From assembly GCF_014639235.1 (NCBI RefSeq), contig NZ_BMFU01000004.1, positions 1 to 64,000 on the forward strand: a stretch of 64,000 nt of DNA, read 5' to 3'. The notes under the pieces were generated by a model. The model had not been told where the DNA came from. It saw nothing but the letters and a program-made list of their open reading frames with translations, and did no database searches. Shown here one piece after another: positions 24,789 to 33,477 of this stretch; the stretch's first letter is position 1, and each line of letters begins with the position of its first letter. This DNA is from Paenibacillus silvae. GTDB lineage: Bacteria; Bacillota; Bacilli; Paenibacillales; Paenibacillaceae. The translations under genes and the position numbers were made by a program.

Positions 24789-25367
24789 ATGGTAGACGGA
24801 GCAGCGATACCGGCATTGAAGGAATGGGCCTCAGCGATCAAAGCGCTGGAGCATGGTCGCCAGATCATGGTGATGCGCAAAGGCGGTATTGTCGAGGAAA
24901 CGAAGCATTTTGAGTTGAAAAGTCCAGCATTTTACCTGTATCCGACTTATGAGCATCAGCGTAAAGAACTGATCAAGTCCCCGGATCAATCCTATGTTGA
25001 AGAGTCTCTTGCCGAATGGGAGCCTGAAGCTTCAACGATCCGCGTTACCGCTTTTGCTGAAGTAACGCAGGATTTGGAGATTCGGGATCAGGAGATGCTG
25101 GATCGACTTCTGGAATATCATATGTGGACATCGGATTTTGCCGAGGCCCGTTTGAAGTGGAAAAAGAAAGATCCGCTCCATGTATTGATTTTACGTGTGT
25201 ACCGTTTGCAGGAGCCGATGGAAATTGCTGTACTGCCTGAATATAATGGCTGCCGTTCATGGATTTCCATTCCGAATGGTCCGGTGCCGCGCGCAATGAC
25301 GCCAGTGCTGGACGTTGCGGATTTTGACGAACAGGTACGGAAGATAAACGAAACGCTCAAAATGTAA
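24789..25367 (+). CDS. DUF1802 family protein
   Basis: 192 residues, ATG with GGGGAGG nine bases upstream. The start (ALKEWASAIKALEHGRQIMVMRKGGIVEE) and FYLYPTYEHQRKELIK are the defining blocks of DUF1802, a family of unknown function found in cyanobacteria and Firmicutes. No transmembrane part or signal peptide; presumably cytoplasmic. It lies 65 bases after dps and is followed by its own terminator, so it may share the dps transcript or use its own promoter. Confidence 0.8.
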   Translation: MVDGAAIPALKEWASAIKALEHGRQIMVMRKGGIVEETKHFELKSPAFYLYPTYEHQRKELIKSPDQSYVEESLAEWEPEASTIRVTAFAEVTQDLEIRDQEMLDRLLEYHMWTSDFAEARLKWKKKDPLHVLILRVYRLQEPMEIAVLPEYNGCRSWISIPNGPVPRAMTPVLDVADFDEQVRKINETLKM

Positions 25368-25452
25368 TGGCTTGGCTCATCGAACCTGAGATGATGAACA
25401 GGTGAGAGTTAAGATGATTAAACAAGAGAAAGTTTAGATGATCAGGTAAGAG

Positions 25453-25483
25453 AGACTTATCCAGAGATGGATAAGTCTTTTTT
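25453..25483 (+). terminator. terminator after the DUF1802 gene
   Basis: AGACTTATCC and GGATAAGTCT form a perfect 10-bp stem with a six-base loop followed by six T. Confidence 0.9.
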
Positions 25484-25642
25484 CATAAACAGCGTACGAG
25501 CTGAACAAACTGTGAATTTTGTGATAAATATCACTGTCTGGCTGAGCAGAATTTGTTTTCTCATTTGATTCAAACAGGCATTTATTATAGAATCAGTAGG
25601 AATGAAGTTTCCTGAAAAGGACAACAACTGATAGGAAATGAC

Positions 25643-25679
25643 TTGATAATCATTGAGAATCAGTTTAGAATTATTCTAA
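25643..25679 (+). promoter_or_regulatory. PerR-like and Fur-like boxes upstream of sufC
   Basis: TTAGAAT-T-ATTCTAA (25665-25679) is a perfect 7-1-7 inverted repeat of the PerR/Fur superfamily kind, close to the PerR consensus TTATAATNATTATAA. Directly before it TTGATAATCATTGAGAATCA (25643-25662) resembles a Fur box in its first half. They lie about 175 bases ahead of sufC in the 485-base gap that otherwise shows only the upstream terminator. Iron or peroxide control of Fe-S assembly would make sense; which regulator binds is not decided by sequence. Confidence 0.6.
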
Positions 25680-25852
25680 AGTGATTGTTGCTTTATAGCG
25701 TGCGTGAAGAAATGCTTTGGAGCGCATGTGAAAATGGCTTCACCCAACGCATACAGAAACAGAGAAAGTCAGGGGAAGCCCTGTTCAGATATAATAGGCG
25801 CTTTTTCGTTTTCGAAGCAAACATCAATTTTAAATGGAGGGAAACATTACAC

Positions 25853-26635
25853 ATGACTACGAATTTCGTCATTGAAGGTCTGAAAGCGACCATTGAAGGT
25901 AAAGAAATCCTGAAAGGCATTAACCTGGAGATGAAAGGTGGAGAAATCCACGCGATCATGGGACCGAACGGAACAGGTAAATCCACTTTGGCTTCTGCTC
26001 TGATGGGACACCCTAAATATGAAGTAACAGACGGTTCAGTAACACTTGATGGTGAAGACGTGCTCGATATGGCAGTAGATGAGCGCGCACGCGCAGGTCT
26101 GTTCCTGGCGATGCAGTACCCAAGTGAAATTGCGGGTGTAACTAACTCTGACTTCCTGCGCAGTGCAATCAATGCTCGTCGCGGCGAAGGCAACGAGATC
26201 TCCCTGATCAAGTTCATTCGTCAGATGGAAGCTAAAATGAAAGAACTCGACATGAATCCTGAGTTTGCCCATCGTTACCTGAACGAAGGCTTCTCCGGCG
26301 GTGAGAAAAAACGGAACGAAATTCTGCAAATGATGCTGCTTGATCCGAAAATCGTCATTCTGGATGAGATTGACTCCGGTCTGGACATCGATGCTCTTAA
26401 AATCGTAGCAAACGGCGTAAATGCAATGAAGAGCGAAGATCGCGGTTTCTTGATCATCACGCACTATCAGCGCTTGCTTAACTACATTACTCCGGATTAT
26501 GTACACGTCATGATGCAAGGTCGTATCGTGAAATCCGGCGGTCCTGAACTGGCTCACCGTCTGGAAGCTGAAGGTTATGACTGGGTTAAAGAAGAACTGG
26601 GAATTACAGACGAAACTGTAGGTCAAGAAGCGTAA
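25853..26635 (+). CDS. sufC: Fe-S assembly ATPase SufC
   Basis: 260 residues from ATG 25853, after GGAGGG; the frame is open upstream to 25685 but that stretch is not SufC. ABC-type ATPase with Walker A GPNGTGKST, signature FSGGEKKRNEI (family-specific), Walker B VILDEIDSGLDIDAL and switch His in ITHYQR. SufC drives the SufBCD scaffold in which Fe-S clusters are built. It is first in the order C-D-S-U-B that Firmicutes share. Cytoplasmic. Control is probably through the boxes at 25643-25679. Confidence 0.97.
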   Translation: MTTNFVIEGLKATIEGKEILKGINLEMKGGEIHAIMGPNGTGKSTLASALMGHPKYEVTDGSVTLDGEDVLDMAVDERARAGLFLAMQYPSEIAGVTNSDFLRSAINARRGEGNEISLIKFIRQMEAKMKELDMNPEFAHRYLNEGFSGGEKKRNEILQMMLLDPKIVILDEIDSGLDIDALKIVANGVNAMKSEDRGFLIITHYQRLLNYITPDYVHVMMQGRIVKSGGPELAHRLEAEGYDWVKEELGITDETVGQEA

Positions 26636-26659
26636 AGACAAAACGGAGGAGGATAATAA

Positions 26660-27964
26660 ATGACTACACAAACAATTCTTCCGGTTGAATCTGAAGCGCT
26701 TCGCGCCTTGTCGGAAAGCAATAATGAACCCGGCTGGTTGACTGAGCAGCGGCTCGAAGCCTTGAAGCTTGCGAGCGAGCTGGCGCTTCCTAAACTGGAA
26801 AAGCAAAAAATTGAACGCTGGAATGTCAGCGAGTACGGCACATACAAAGCAGGCTCTGCTATTTCTTCACTGGAAGAAGTACCTGCATCCATCAAGGAAC
26901 TGGTTCAGGATCAAGCTGAAGGCAGTCTCGTCATCCAGCGCAACTCTGGTGCGGTATACTCCAAATTGTCTGCTGATCTGGCAGCCCAAGGTGTGATCTT
27001 TACGGATCTGGCAACAGCTGTTCGTGAGCATAGCGATCTGGTTAAACCATATCTCAACACGGCAGTAAAAGCCGATGAGCATTCCATCGCTGCGCTGCAT
27101 GCTGCATTGTGGAATGGCGGAGTGTTCCTGTACGTTCCGAAAAATGTAAACATTGAAGTTCCGTTGCAAGCGGTATTGCTTACAGACGATGCTACTGCAA
27201 CCTTTGCGCCTCACGTGCTGGTGGTTGCCGAAGCGAACAGTTCGGTGACATACGTGGACAACTATGTATCTGGCGAGCTTTCCGCACCGGTGTTCCATAA
27301 CGGTGTTGTGGAAGTGTTCGTTAAAGCGGGCGCGAAAGTACGCTTTGCAACGGTTCACCAATTGAATGTGAACGTTACAGATGTATCCTTCCGTCGTGCA
27401 GTTCTGGAAAACGACGGCTCCATTGAATGGATTGTTGGCGAAATGAACAACGGAGATACAGCAAGCAATACAATGAGTGTCCTGAAAGGCAACGGATCGA
27501 GTTCCGACTCCAAAGTCATTGCTGTCGGTTCCGGTTCACAGAAGATTAACTATACAACTGAAGCTCGTCACTTCGGTAAAAATACACCGAGCCAGATGAT
27601 CACACGTGCAGTTATGCGTGAAGAGGCATCGGCAATTATCAATGGCATTACGAAGATCGAGAAAGGTGCTACAAGAGCCGATGGACAGCAAACAGAGAAA
27701 GTGCTGATGCTGAGCCCTAAAGCGCGTGGAGATGCCAACCCGATCCTTCTGATTGATGAGGATGATGTAACAGCAGGTCACGCAGCTTCCGTAGGTCAAG
27801 TGAATGCGGAGCAGATCCATTACTTGATGTCTCGCGGGATTAACCGTACGGATGCGGAACGCCTCATTATTTATGGCTTCCTCGCACCGGTGGTGGCGGA
27901 TATTCCTTTGGAAGCACTGCGTACCCAATTGCAGTCTCTGATTGAGAAGAAGCTGGGACAATGA
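26660..27964 (+). CDS. sufD: Fe-S assembly scaffold protein SufD
   Basis: 434 residues, GGAGGAGG-type ribosome site before the ATG, 24 bases after sufC. The helical N-terminus is followed by the right-handed beta-helix core with GVFLYVPKNVNIEVPLQ and HHRARH-like GSQKINYTTEARHFGKN, and the C-terminal MSRGINRTDAERLIIYGFLAPV that binds SufC. SufD pairs with SufB and SufC2 in the scaffold and takes part in iron acquisition for cluster building. Its stop overlaps the sufS start (ATGA). Length normal. Confidence 0.95.
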   Translation: MTTQTILPVESEALRALSESNNEPGWLTEQRLEALKLASELALPKLEKQKIERWNVSEYGTYKAGSAISSLEEVPASIKELVQDQAEGSLVIQRNSGAVYSKLSADLAAQGVIFTDLATAVREHSDLVKPYLNTAVKADEHSIAALHAALWNGGVFLYVPKNVNIEVPLQAVLLTDDATATFAPHVLVVAEANSSVTYVDNYVSGELSAPVFHNGVVEVFVKAGAKVRFATVHQLNVNVTDVSFRRAVLENDGSIEWIVGEMNNGDTASNTMSVLKGNGSSSDSKVIAVGSGSQKINYTTEARHFGKNTPSQMITRAVMREEASAIINGITKIEKGATRADGQQTEKVLMLSPKARGDANPILLIDEDDVTAGHAASVGQVNAEQIHYLMSRGINRTDAERLIIYGFLAPVVADIPLEALRTQLQSLIEKKLGQ

Positions 27965-29181
27965 ACCCATCCATTCGCGAGCAGTTTCCGATCCTCCACC
28001 AGGAAATCAACGGACATCCGCTCGTATATCTAGACAGCGCCGCAACTTCACAGAAGCCTCGTGCTGTAATTGATGCGGTGAAGCATTATTATGAATATGA
28101 GAACTCTAACGTGCATCGTGGCGTGCATACCCTTGGAAGCCGGGCAACGGATGCTTACGAGGGTGCTCGCGAGAAAGTGGCGAAGTTTATTAACGCACGC
28201 CGCACGCAGGAGATTATTTTTACTCGTGGTACAACGACAGCACTGAACCTGGTGGCTTCTTCCTATGCGCGTGCCAACTGCAAAGAAGGCGATGAAATTG
28301 TTATTACGCAGATGGAGCACCATAGCAATCTGATTCCTTGGCAGCAAGTAGCCAAGGAGACAGGCGCTACATTGAAATACATTCCGCTTCAGCCAGACGG
28401 TCATATTGAACTGTCCGATGTGGAGCAGACAATTACAAGCAGAACAAAAATTGTGGCGATTGCTTATGTATCCAATGTGATGGGGCTGGTTCATCCCGTT
28501 AAACAAATCGCTGAGATTGCCCACCGGAACGGTGCGATTATCGTTGTCGATGGTGCACAAAGCACACCGCATATGAAGGTCGATGTGCAGGATCTGGATT
28601 GTGATTTCTATGCGCTGTCCGGTCATAAAATGTGCGGCCCTACTGGAATCGGTGCACTCTACGGCAAAAAGGCGCTGCTGGAGTCGATGGAACCGATCGA
28701 GTTCGGCGGTGAGATGATCAATGATGTTGGACTGTATGATTCCAACTGGAAAGAGCTTCCTTGGAAATTCGAAGGCGGGACTCCCATTATTGCCGGAGCA
28801 GTAGGCTTGGGTGCCGCTATTGATTTCCTGGAGCAGATCGGCATGGATGAGATTGCTCACCATGAAGGTGTGCTTGCCGCTTATGCAACAGAACGTCTGT
28901 CAGAGATTGATGGACTCCGCATTTATGGTCCGGCGAAACGGCATGTCGGCGTAGTTACTTTTAATCTGGGAGATGTTCATCCCCATGATGTGGCTACGGT
29001 GCTGGATGCGAGCGGGATAGCGATTCGTGCGGGACATCACTGCTGCCAGCCGCTTATGCGCTGGCTTGAAGTAAGTTCAACGGCTCGTGCGAGCTTTTAT
29101 CTATACAACAACGAACAAGATGTAGATCGGCTTGTCAGCGCCTTAATTCAGACAAAGGAGTATTTTGGCGATGCAACTTGA
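27961..29181 (+). CDS. sufS: cysteine desulfurase SufS
   Basis: 406 residues, type II cysteine desulfurase. It shows YLDSAATSQKP at the N-terminus, the PLP-contact THSNL-like EHHSNLIPWQ, VVDGAQSTPHMKVDVQ, the Schiff-base Lys in LSGHKMCGPTG and the catalytic Cys in RAGHHCCQPLM near residue 361. It takes sulfur from cysteine and passes the persulfide to SufU, whose gene starts 11 bases before this one ends. The pairing of SufS with zinc-dependent SufU is the Gram-positive arrangement. Confidence 0.96.
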   Translation: MNPSIREQFPILHQEINGHPLVYLDSAATSQKPRAVIDAVKHYYEYENSNVHRGVHTLGSRATDAYEGAREKVAKFINARRTQEIIFTRGTTTALNLVASSYARANCKEGDEIVITQMEHHSNLIPWQQVAKETGATLKYIPLQPDGHIELSDVEQTITSRTKIVAIAYVSNVMGLVHPVKQIAEIAHRNGAIIVVDGAQSTPHMKVDVQDLDCDFYALSGHKMCGPTGIGALYGKKALLESMEPIEFGGEMINDVGLYDSNWKELPWKFEGGTPIIAGAVGLGAAIDFLEQIGMDEIAHHEGVLAAYATERLSEIDGLRIYGPAKRHVGVVTFNLGDVHPHDVATVLDASGIAIRAGHHCCQPLMRWLEVSSTARASFYLYNNEQDVDRLVSALIQTKEYFGDAT

Positions 29182-29602
29182 TGATCTGTACCGGCGTGTT
29201 ATAATGGACCATTACAAAAACCCGCGTAACCGCGGAACGTTTGACAATGACGTCGTTACGGTGAATTTAAACAATCCAACGTGCGGCGACCGGATTTCAC
29301 TGCAGCTGATGCTGAATGACGGAATCGTTCAGGAGGCCAAGTATACGGGGGAAGGCTGTTCGATCAGCATGTCTTCGGCATCGATGATGACCGAAGCTGT
29401 GAAAGGCAAAACGATTGAACAGGCACTCGAGCTGGCTAACCGTTTCTCCTCATTGATGAAAGGGGAAGAAGTCGATTTCGACGATTATGAAGATCTCGAA
29501 GCCCTATCCGGTGTGAACAAGTTCCCTGCACGCATCAAATGTGCCACTCTGGCCTGGAATGCATTACGCAAAGGAATTGACGAAGAGGACAATGTACAAT
29601 AA
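29171..29602 (+). CDS. sufU: zinc-dependent sulfurtransferase SufU
   Basis: 143 residues from ATG 29171 (AAAGGAG ten bases upstream; the TTG at 29165 is unlikely). The three Cys of SufU are visible: Cys38 in NPTCGDR, Cys63 in EGCSIS and Cys124 in RIKCATLAW, together with the Asp after Cys38 that completes the zinc site, and the insertion FSSLMKGEEVDFDD that separates SufU from IscU. SufU accepts persulfide sulfur from SufS and hands it to SufBCD. Overlaps sufS by 11 bases; sufB follows after 20. Confidence 0.95.
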   Translation: MQLDDLYRRVIMDHYKNPRNRGTFDNDVVTVNLNNPTCGDRISLQLMLNDGIVQEAKYTGEGCSISMSSASMMTEAVKGKTIEQALELANRFSSLMKGEEVDFDDYEDLEALSGVNKFPARIKCATLAWNALRKGIDEEDNVQ

Positions 29603-29622
29603 CGATAGGGAGGTCGAGCAAG

Positions 29623-31020
29623 ATGGCTAAAAAAGCACCAGAAATGGAAGAGTATAAATATGGTTTTCGCGATGAGCATCAATCCATCTTTCAAACCGGT
29701 AAAGGCCTGACGGCGGAAGTCGTAACTGAAATTTCCCGGATCAAGAACGAACCGGAATGGATGCTGGAGTTCCGTTTGAAATCCTTGAAACAATTTGAAA
29801 AGATGGCAATGCCTAATTGGGGCGGCAATCTTGATGAGCTGGATTTCAACGACATTCAATACTATGTTCGTCCTTCGGAAAAGCAAGGAAAAACATGGGA
29901 AGAGGTTCCTTCCGAAATCAAAGAAACGTTTGACAAACTGGGTATCCCAGAAGCAGAGCAAAAGTTCCTGGCAGGGGTATCGGCTCAGTATGAATCCGAG
30001 GTTGTATACCACAATATGCAAAAGGAACTGGAAGACCAAGGCGTCATTTTCATGGATACAGACACGGCGCTCAGAGAGCACCCGGAAATTCTGCGTGAAT
30101 ACTTCGCTACGGTTATTCCGCCAGCGGATAACAAATTTGCTGCCCTGAACAGCGCGGTATGGTCTGGAGGAAGCTTCATCTACGTGCCAAAAGGCGTAAA
30201 ATGTGAAGTGCCTCTGCAAGCATACTTCCGGATTAACTCCGAAAACATGGGTCAATTCGAGCGTACATTGATCATTGCAGATGAAGACAGCTTTGTTCAC
30301 TATGTAGAGGGCTGTACAGCTCCGATCTACAGCACGAACTCCCTGCATAGTGCAGTGGTTGAGATCATCTGTAAGAAAAATGCCCGCGTTCGTTACACAA
30401 CGATCCAAAACTGGGCACCTAACATCTACAACCTCGTAACCAAACGTGCAGTTGCAGAAGAGAATGCAACGATGGAATGGGTCGATGGCAACATCGGTTC
30501 CAAACTGACGATGAAATATCCAGCGGTTGTACTGAAAGGCCGTGGAGCAAAAGGTTCCGTTCTGTCCATCGCTGTTGCAGGTAAAAACCAGCATCAGGAT
30601 GCAGGCGCTAAAATGATTCACCTTGCTCCAGATACAACATCGACAATCGTATCCAAATCGATCAGTAAGCATGGCGGTAAAGTAACGTACCGTGGTTTGG
30701 CTTCCTTCGGACGCCAGGCAGAGGGCGCGAAATCCAACATCAAATGTGACACACTCATTCTCGACAATGAGTCCACATCGGATACGATTCCTTACAACGA
30801 GATCATGAATGACAATATCATGCTGGAGCACGAAGCGACGGTATCGAAGGTTTCCGAAGATCAGCTCTTCTACCTGATGAGCCGTGGTCTGACTGAAGCG
30901 GAAGCGACACAGATGATCATCATGGGCTTCATTGAGCCATTTACGAAAGAACTGCCAATGGAATATGCCGTTGAGATGAACCGTCTCATCAAATTCGAGA
31001 TGGAAGGCAGCATCGGTTAA
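29623..31020 (+). CDS. sufB: Fe-S assembly scaffold protein SufB
   Basis: 465 residues, the standard length, with GGGAGG before the ATG. Characteristic blocks are YKYGFRDEHQSIFQTGKGL at the start, SGGSFIYVPKGVKCEVPLQAYFRIN, HYVEGCTAPIYST with a conserved Cys, GKNQHQDAGAKMIH and the C-terminal LMSRGLTEAEATQMIIMGFIEPF. SufB is the scaffold on which the nascent cluster is assembled, together with SufC and SufD. Last gene of the operon; a T-tailed hairpin follows. Confidence 0.97.
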   Translation: MAKKAPEMEEYKYGFRDEHQSIFQTGKGLTAEVVTEISRIKNEPEWMLEFRLKSLKQFEKMAMPNWGGNLDELDFNDIQYYVRPSEKQGKTWEEVPSEIKETFDKLGIPEAEQKFLAGVSAQYESEVVYHNMQKELEDQGVIFMDTDTALREHPEILREYFATVIPPADNKFAALNSAVWSGGSFIYVPKGVKCEVPLQAYFRINSENMGQFERTLIIADEDSFVHYVEGCTAPIYSTNSLHSAVVEIICKKNARVRYTTIQNWAPNIYNLVTKRAVAEENATMEWVDGNIGSKLTMKYPAVVLKGRGAKGSVLSIAVAGKNQHQDAGAKMIHLAPDTTSTIVSKSISKHGGKVTYRGLASFGRQAEGAKSNIKCDTLILDNESTSDTIPYNEIMNDNIMLEHEATVSKVSEDQLFYLMSRGLTEAEATQMIIMGFIEPFTKELPMEYAVEMNRLIKFEMEGSIG

Positions 31021-31046
31021 GTTTATAGGTAAAATGTTCACAAGAG

Positions 31047-31074
31047 AAGACGAACCGTTCTGGTTCGTCTTTTT
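31047..31074 (+). terminator. suf operon terminator
   Basis: AAGACGAACC pairs with GGTTCGTCTT around the loop GTTCT; TTTC follows. It is 26 bases after the sufB stop. Confidence 0.9.
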
Positions 31075-31161
31075 CTTTGTTTGCCTTTCTAGTACAATAC
31101 AGTACATATCATATGTGAATGTAAGATGAGGTTTAATTTGAGTCTAATGCAGGAGGTGTGT

Positions 31162-31731
31162 ATGCAGTATCATTACGAAGCTCTTTATATGGCAGCCTTG
31201 GAGGTCGGAATCTCGGCAGAAGAATGGGAATGGTTTGTGCAGGGAACCTCGGTAAAAGAAATTCCCAGGGGAACGACATTGATTCGTGCAGGTGAGAGAG
31301 TGCAGCACGCATATTTTTGCATTCAAGGATGTTTTCGATTGTATTACACGCTGCCTGATGGCAAAGATTTTAATGTAGCCTTTACGCTGGAACAGGATTA
31401 TGCCACATCCTATGCCGCAATGGTTTCAGGTGCTGAATCACCGTATACCATTGAAGCGCTGGAGGACTCTGCTGTCATTGTAATTCCTTACGATGCGCTG
31501 CTGCACTTCATGGAAGCCAGTCATCATTGGGAGCGCTTTGTGCGTAAGGCGGTTGAGCGACTGTATATACGCAAGGAGGAACGAGAGCGGGAACTGTTAT
31601 GTTTATCAGCACTGGAGCGTTATGAAGCATTTCTGCACAAATATCCTGGACTCGAAAACAGAATTCCTCAATATCATATTGCTGCGTATATCGGCATCTC
31701 TCCTGTTTCCCTTAGCCGCTTACTCAGGTGA
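31162..31731 (+). CDS. Crp/Fnr family transcription regulator
   Basis: 189 residues from ATG 31162, seven bases after GCAGGAGG; the ATG at 31126 would put the ribosome site inside the gene. Residues 25-120 are a cyclic-nucleotide-binding-like barrel (IPRGTTLIRAGERVQHAYFCIQGCFRLYY), then a dimer helix and the helix-turn-helix YHIAAYIGISPVSLSRLLR. The Arg/Glu pair needed for cAMP is not evident and there is no Fnr Cys cluster, as in the many Bacteroidetes/Firmicute members of unknown ligand. The protein stops right at the recognition helix, shorter at the C-terminus than usual. The darcynin-like gene follows and may be its target. Confidence 0.82.
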   Translation: MQYHYEALYMAALEVGISAEEWEWFVQGTSVKEIPRGTTLIRAGERVQHAYFCIQGCFRLYYTLPDGKDFNVAFTLEQDYATSYAAMVSGAESPYTIEALEDSAVIVIPYDALLHFMEASHHWERFVRKAVERLYIRKEERERELLCLSALERYEAFLHKYPGLENRIPQYHIAAYIGISPVSLSRLLR

Positions 31732-31857
31732 ACGAACGTGCCCCTCATGTTATTAACCTATGTTAATGCTTGACGGCTACAGTGTGCGTTACACTATGAC
31801 TAGTTTATAAGGGATGGATATCCACTCCCGGATCAGATGCATAAGGAGAGATAAGTC

Positions 31858-32199
31858 ATGAGACATATGATGATTGTATTACTTGAATTTTATCCTTCCT
31901 GGCTGGCTTTGCCACGGGAACAGCGTAGAATGCATGCTGCTGCTTTACAGGCTACGATCGAAAAGTACAGCAGTCAGGTAAGCGTCAGATTTTTTGATGC
32001 AGAGGCATTGCCAGGTAAGGACTACACCGATTTTGTCGTATGTGAGACAGAGGATCTCAAAGCCTATCATTATTTATGGGAGGAAATTCGTGATTCAGAA
32101 CCGTATACAAAGGGATATATGAAAATCAAAGATGTCATCATGGGATTAGAGAATGCATTTCAAGCATATGAACGGGAAGCTTTAGACATGCCTGAGTAA
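31858..32199 (+). CDS. darcynin-like protein
   Basis: 113 residues with AAGGAGAG seven bases upstream. The sequence (MMIVLLEFYPSWLALPREQR at the start, FFDAEALPGKDYTDFVVCETEDL in two overlapping halves, YMKIKDVIMGLENAFQ) fits the darcynin family, small alpha/beta proteins resembling dimeric ferredoxin-like barrels, found sporadically across bacteria and without a known activity. It follows a Crp/Fnr regulator by 126 bases on the same strand. Closed by a terminator at 32243. Confidence 0.7.
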   Translation: MRHMMIVLLEFYPSWLALPREQRRMHAAALQATIEKYSSQVSVRFFDAEALPGKDYTDFVVCETEDLKAYHYLWEEIRDSEPYTKGYMKIKDVIMGLENAFQAYEREALDMPE

Positions 32200-32242
32200 G
32201 GTGAACGGATTTGCATCAAAATAATATTATAATGACCTCACA

Positions 32243-32281
32243 AGCGCTGCACCGGAGATATATGATCTGGGCAGCGTTTTT
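32243..32281 (+). terminator. terminator after the darcynin-like gene
   Basis: CGCTGC pairs with GCAGCG, continued by CC/GG and GAGAT/ATCT inner pairs, followed by TTTTT. Confidence 0.7.
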
Positions 32282-32370
32282 GGTTGAATTAATCCTACTC
32301 CGCAGCAGGATACAAGCACAAGCCATTGCATCACACAGCGCATGTAATGATAGAAAAAGGATGTGAAGCT

Positions 32371-33084
32371 ATGAATGCAAACCCTTTCGAAGGGTATCGG
32401 ATTACTAGTTCCTTCGGTTATCGAATTCATCCTATACATGGAGGACAGACGTTTCATCGAGGTGTAGATCTGGTTACCGAGCCTTGGAATGGTCCAGTGT
32501 ACGCTTTTCTGGACGGAAGCGTACGTTTTGCGTCTGAAGGGCAAACAGGCTCCGGCTTCGGCGGATATGGACTTACCGTGGCTTTGGAGGATCATCGGGG
32601 ATACTTGCATTGTTATGGTCATCTTTCTCAAATTGCCGTTAAGGTTGGTCAGCGAGTGAGAAAAGGACAGCTGATCGGTTATCAAGGCAGTACGGGGCAG
32701 AGCACGGGTCCCCATGTGCACTATGAGGTTCGTAAAACCAGTTCGCCTTCCTATGGATATACGTCCAGTGAAAAAGGAGTGGTTGAGCCGGGCGCTTATT
32801 TGTTAAAAGAGTATGGCATAATGGCTCAGGAGCAGGAGGGTCAACCGATGACAAGTGAGGAAAAGCGGATGTTTACACTGATGCAGAAGCAATTGGAGCT
32901 TCAAGGAGGCTGGATTCAAGAGCAGAAGCGTCTGTCCAATATGAGTTGTCCTGATTGGGCACAGGAGGCGCTGACTTATTATCGGCCTTATATCAAGGAC
33001 GATACAGGCAGCTACGACTTCTGGCGAATGCTTGTGATCATGTACCGCAAGGAAACAGGGAAACAGGTGGAGGAAACAGACTAA
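32371..33084 (+). CDS. M23 family metallopeptidase (LytM domain), no signal peptide
   Basis: 237 residues from ATG 32371, behind AAAAGGATGTG. The LytM domain spans about 5-140, with zinc ligands in FHRGVDL (HxxxD) and GPHVHYEV (HxH) and the GYGLTVALED and GQLIGYQGSTGQSTG segments between. The C-terminal 90 residues end in WAQEALTYYRPYIKDDTGSYD, resembling the short repeat found in phage endolysins and spore enzymes. There is no signal peptide or membrane segment, so it is either released by lysis, acts in the mother cell on the spore, or is a phage-derived endolysin. Substrate: peptide crosslinks of peptidoglycan. Confidence 0.85.
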   Translation: MNANPFEGYRITSSFGYRIHPIHGGQTFHRGVDLVTEPWNGPVYAFLDGSVRFASEGQTGSGFGGYGLTVALEDHRGYLHCYGHLSQIAVKVGQRVRKGQLIGYQGSTGQSTGPHVHYEVRKTSSPSYGYTSSEKGVVEPGAYLLKEYGIMAQEQEGQPMTSEEKRMFTLMQKQLELQGGWIQEQKRLSNMSCPDWAQEALTYYRPYIKDDTGSYDFWRMLVIMYRKETGKQVEETD

Positions 33085-33277
33085 TGTTGAAGCATATTAA
33101 ACCTTGCCGGAAGAAGAAGGAAAATGGAGCCATCAACATGAAGCAAGGTTAAATGTCTATTCAATCACATCAGCTTCAGGGCTAAAAACCAAAAGCGGAA
33201 GATTGCCGTTTCGCCCGGTTCATCCGGAGCTCAAGTGTCATATGTTAGGGTATACCTTATAAAGAGGAGGCAATCAC

Positions 33278-33412
33278 ATGAGCGAAGTAGGTTATGGCTG
33301 TGGGGGCAATAACGTTGCCGGCGTAGGAATGTACAATCCGTTCACATCAACAGGTGCAATCCTGGTACTGTTCATCTTGTTGGTAATTATCACTAAAGCA
33401 TTCTGCGTGTAA
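33278..33412 (+). CDS. YjcZ-family small hydrophobic peptide (44 aa)
   Basis: Too short for a usual gene call but well supported: AGAGGAGG seven bases before ATG 33278, 44 codons, and a terminator 26 bases after the stop. A Gly/Asn-rich head (EVGYGCGGNNVAG) precedes a single membrane helix (GAILVLFILLVIITKAF) and a final CV. This is the layout of the YjcZ family, often annotated as sporulation-associated. Function not established. Confidence 0.85.
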   Translation: MSEVGYGCGGNNVAGVGMYNPFTSTGAILVLFILLVIITKAFCV

Positions 33413-33437
33413 TTGTTCCAAACAACCCGGAATTAAC

Positions 33438-33465
33438 AAAGGGAAGCCAATCGGGCTTCCCTTTT
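33438..33465. terminator. bidirectional terminator between the YjcZ-type gene and the HD-GYP gene
   Basis: AAAGGGAAGCC and GGCTTCCCTTT form an 11-bp perfect stem with a five- to six-base loop; T follows on both strands. Confidence 0.85.
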
Positions 33466-33477
33466 CGTTCTTAATTA

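Noticed and set aside
25685..25852. N-terminal extension of sufC
   Set aside because: Not SufC-like, and a GGAGGG ribosome site supports the start at 25853.
33083..33157. 24-codon frame starting TAATG at the end of the M23 peptidase gene
   Set aside because: Very short and Lys-rich, with no clear ribosome site of its own; coding cannot be supported.
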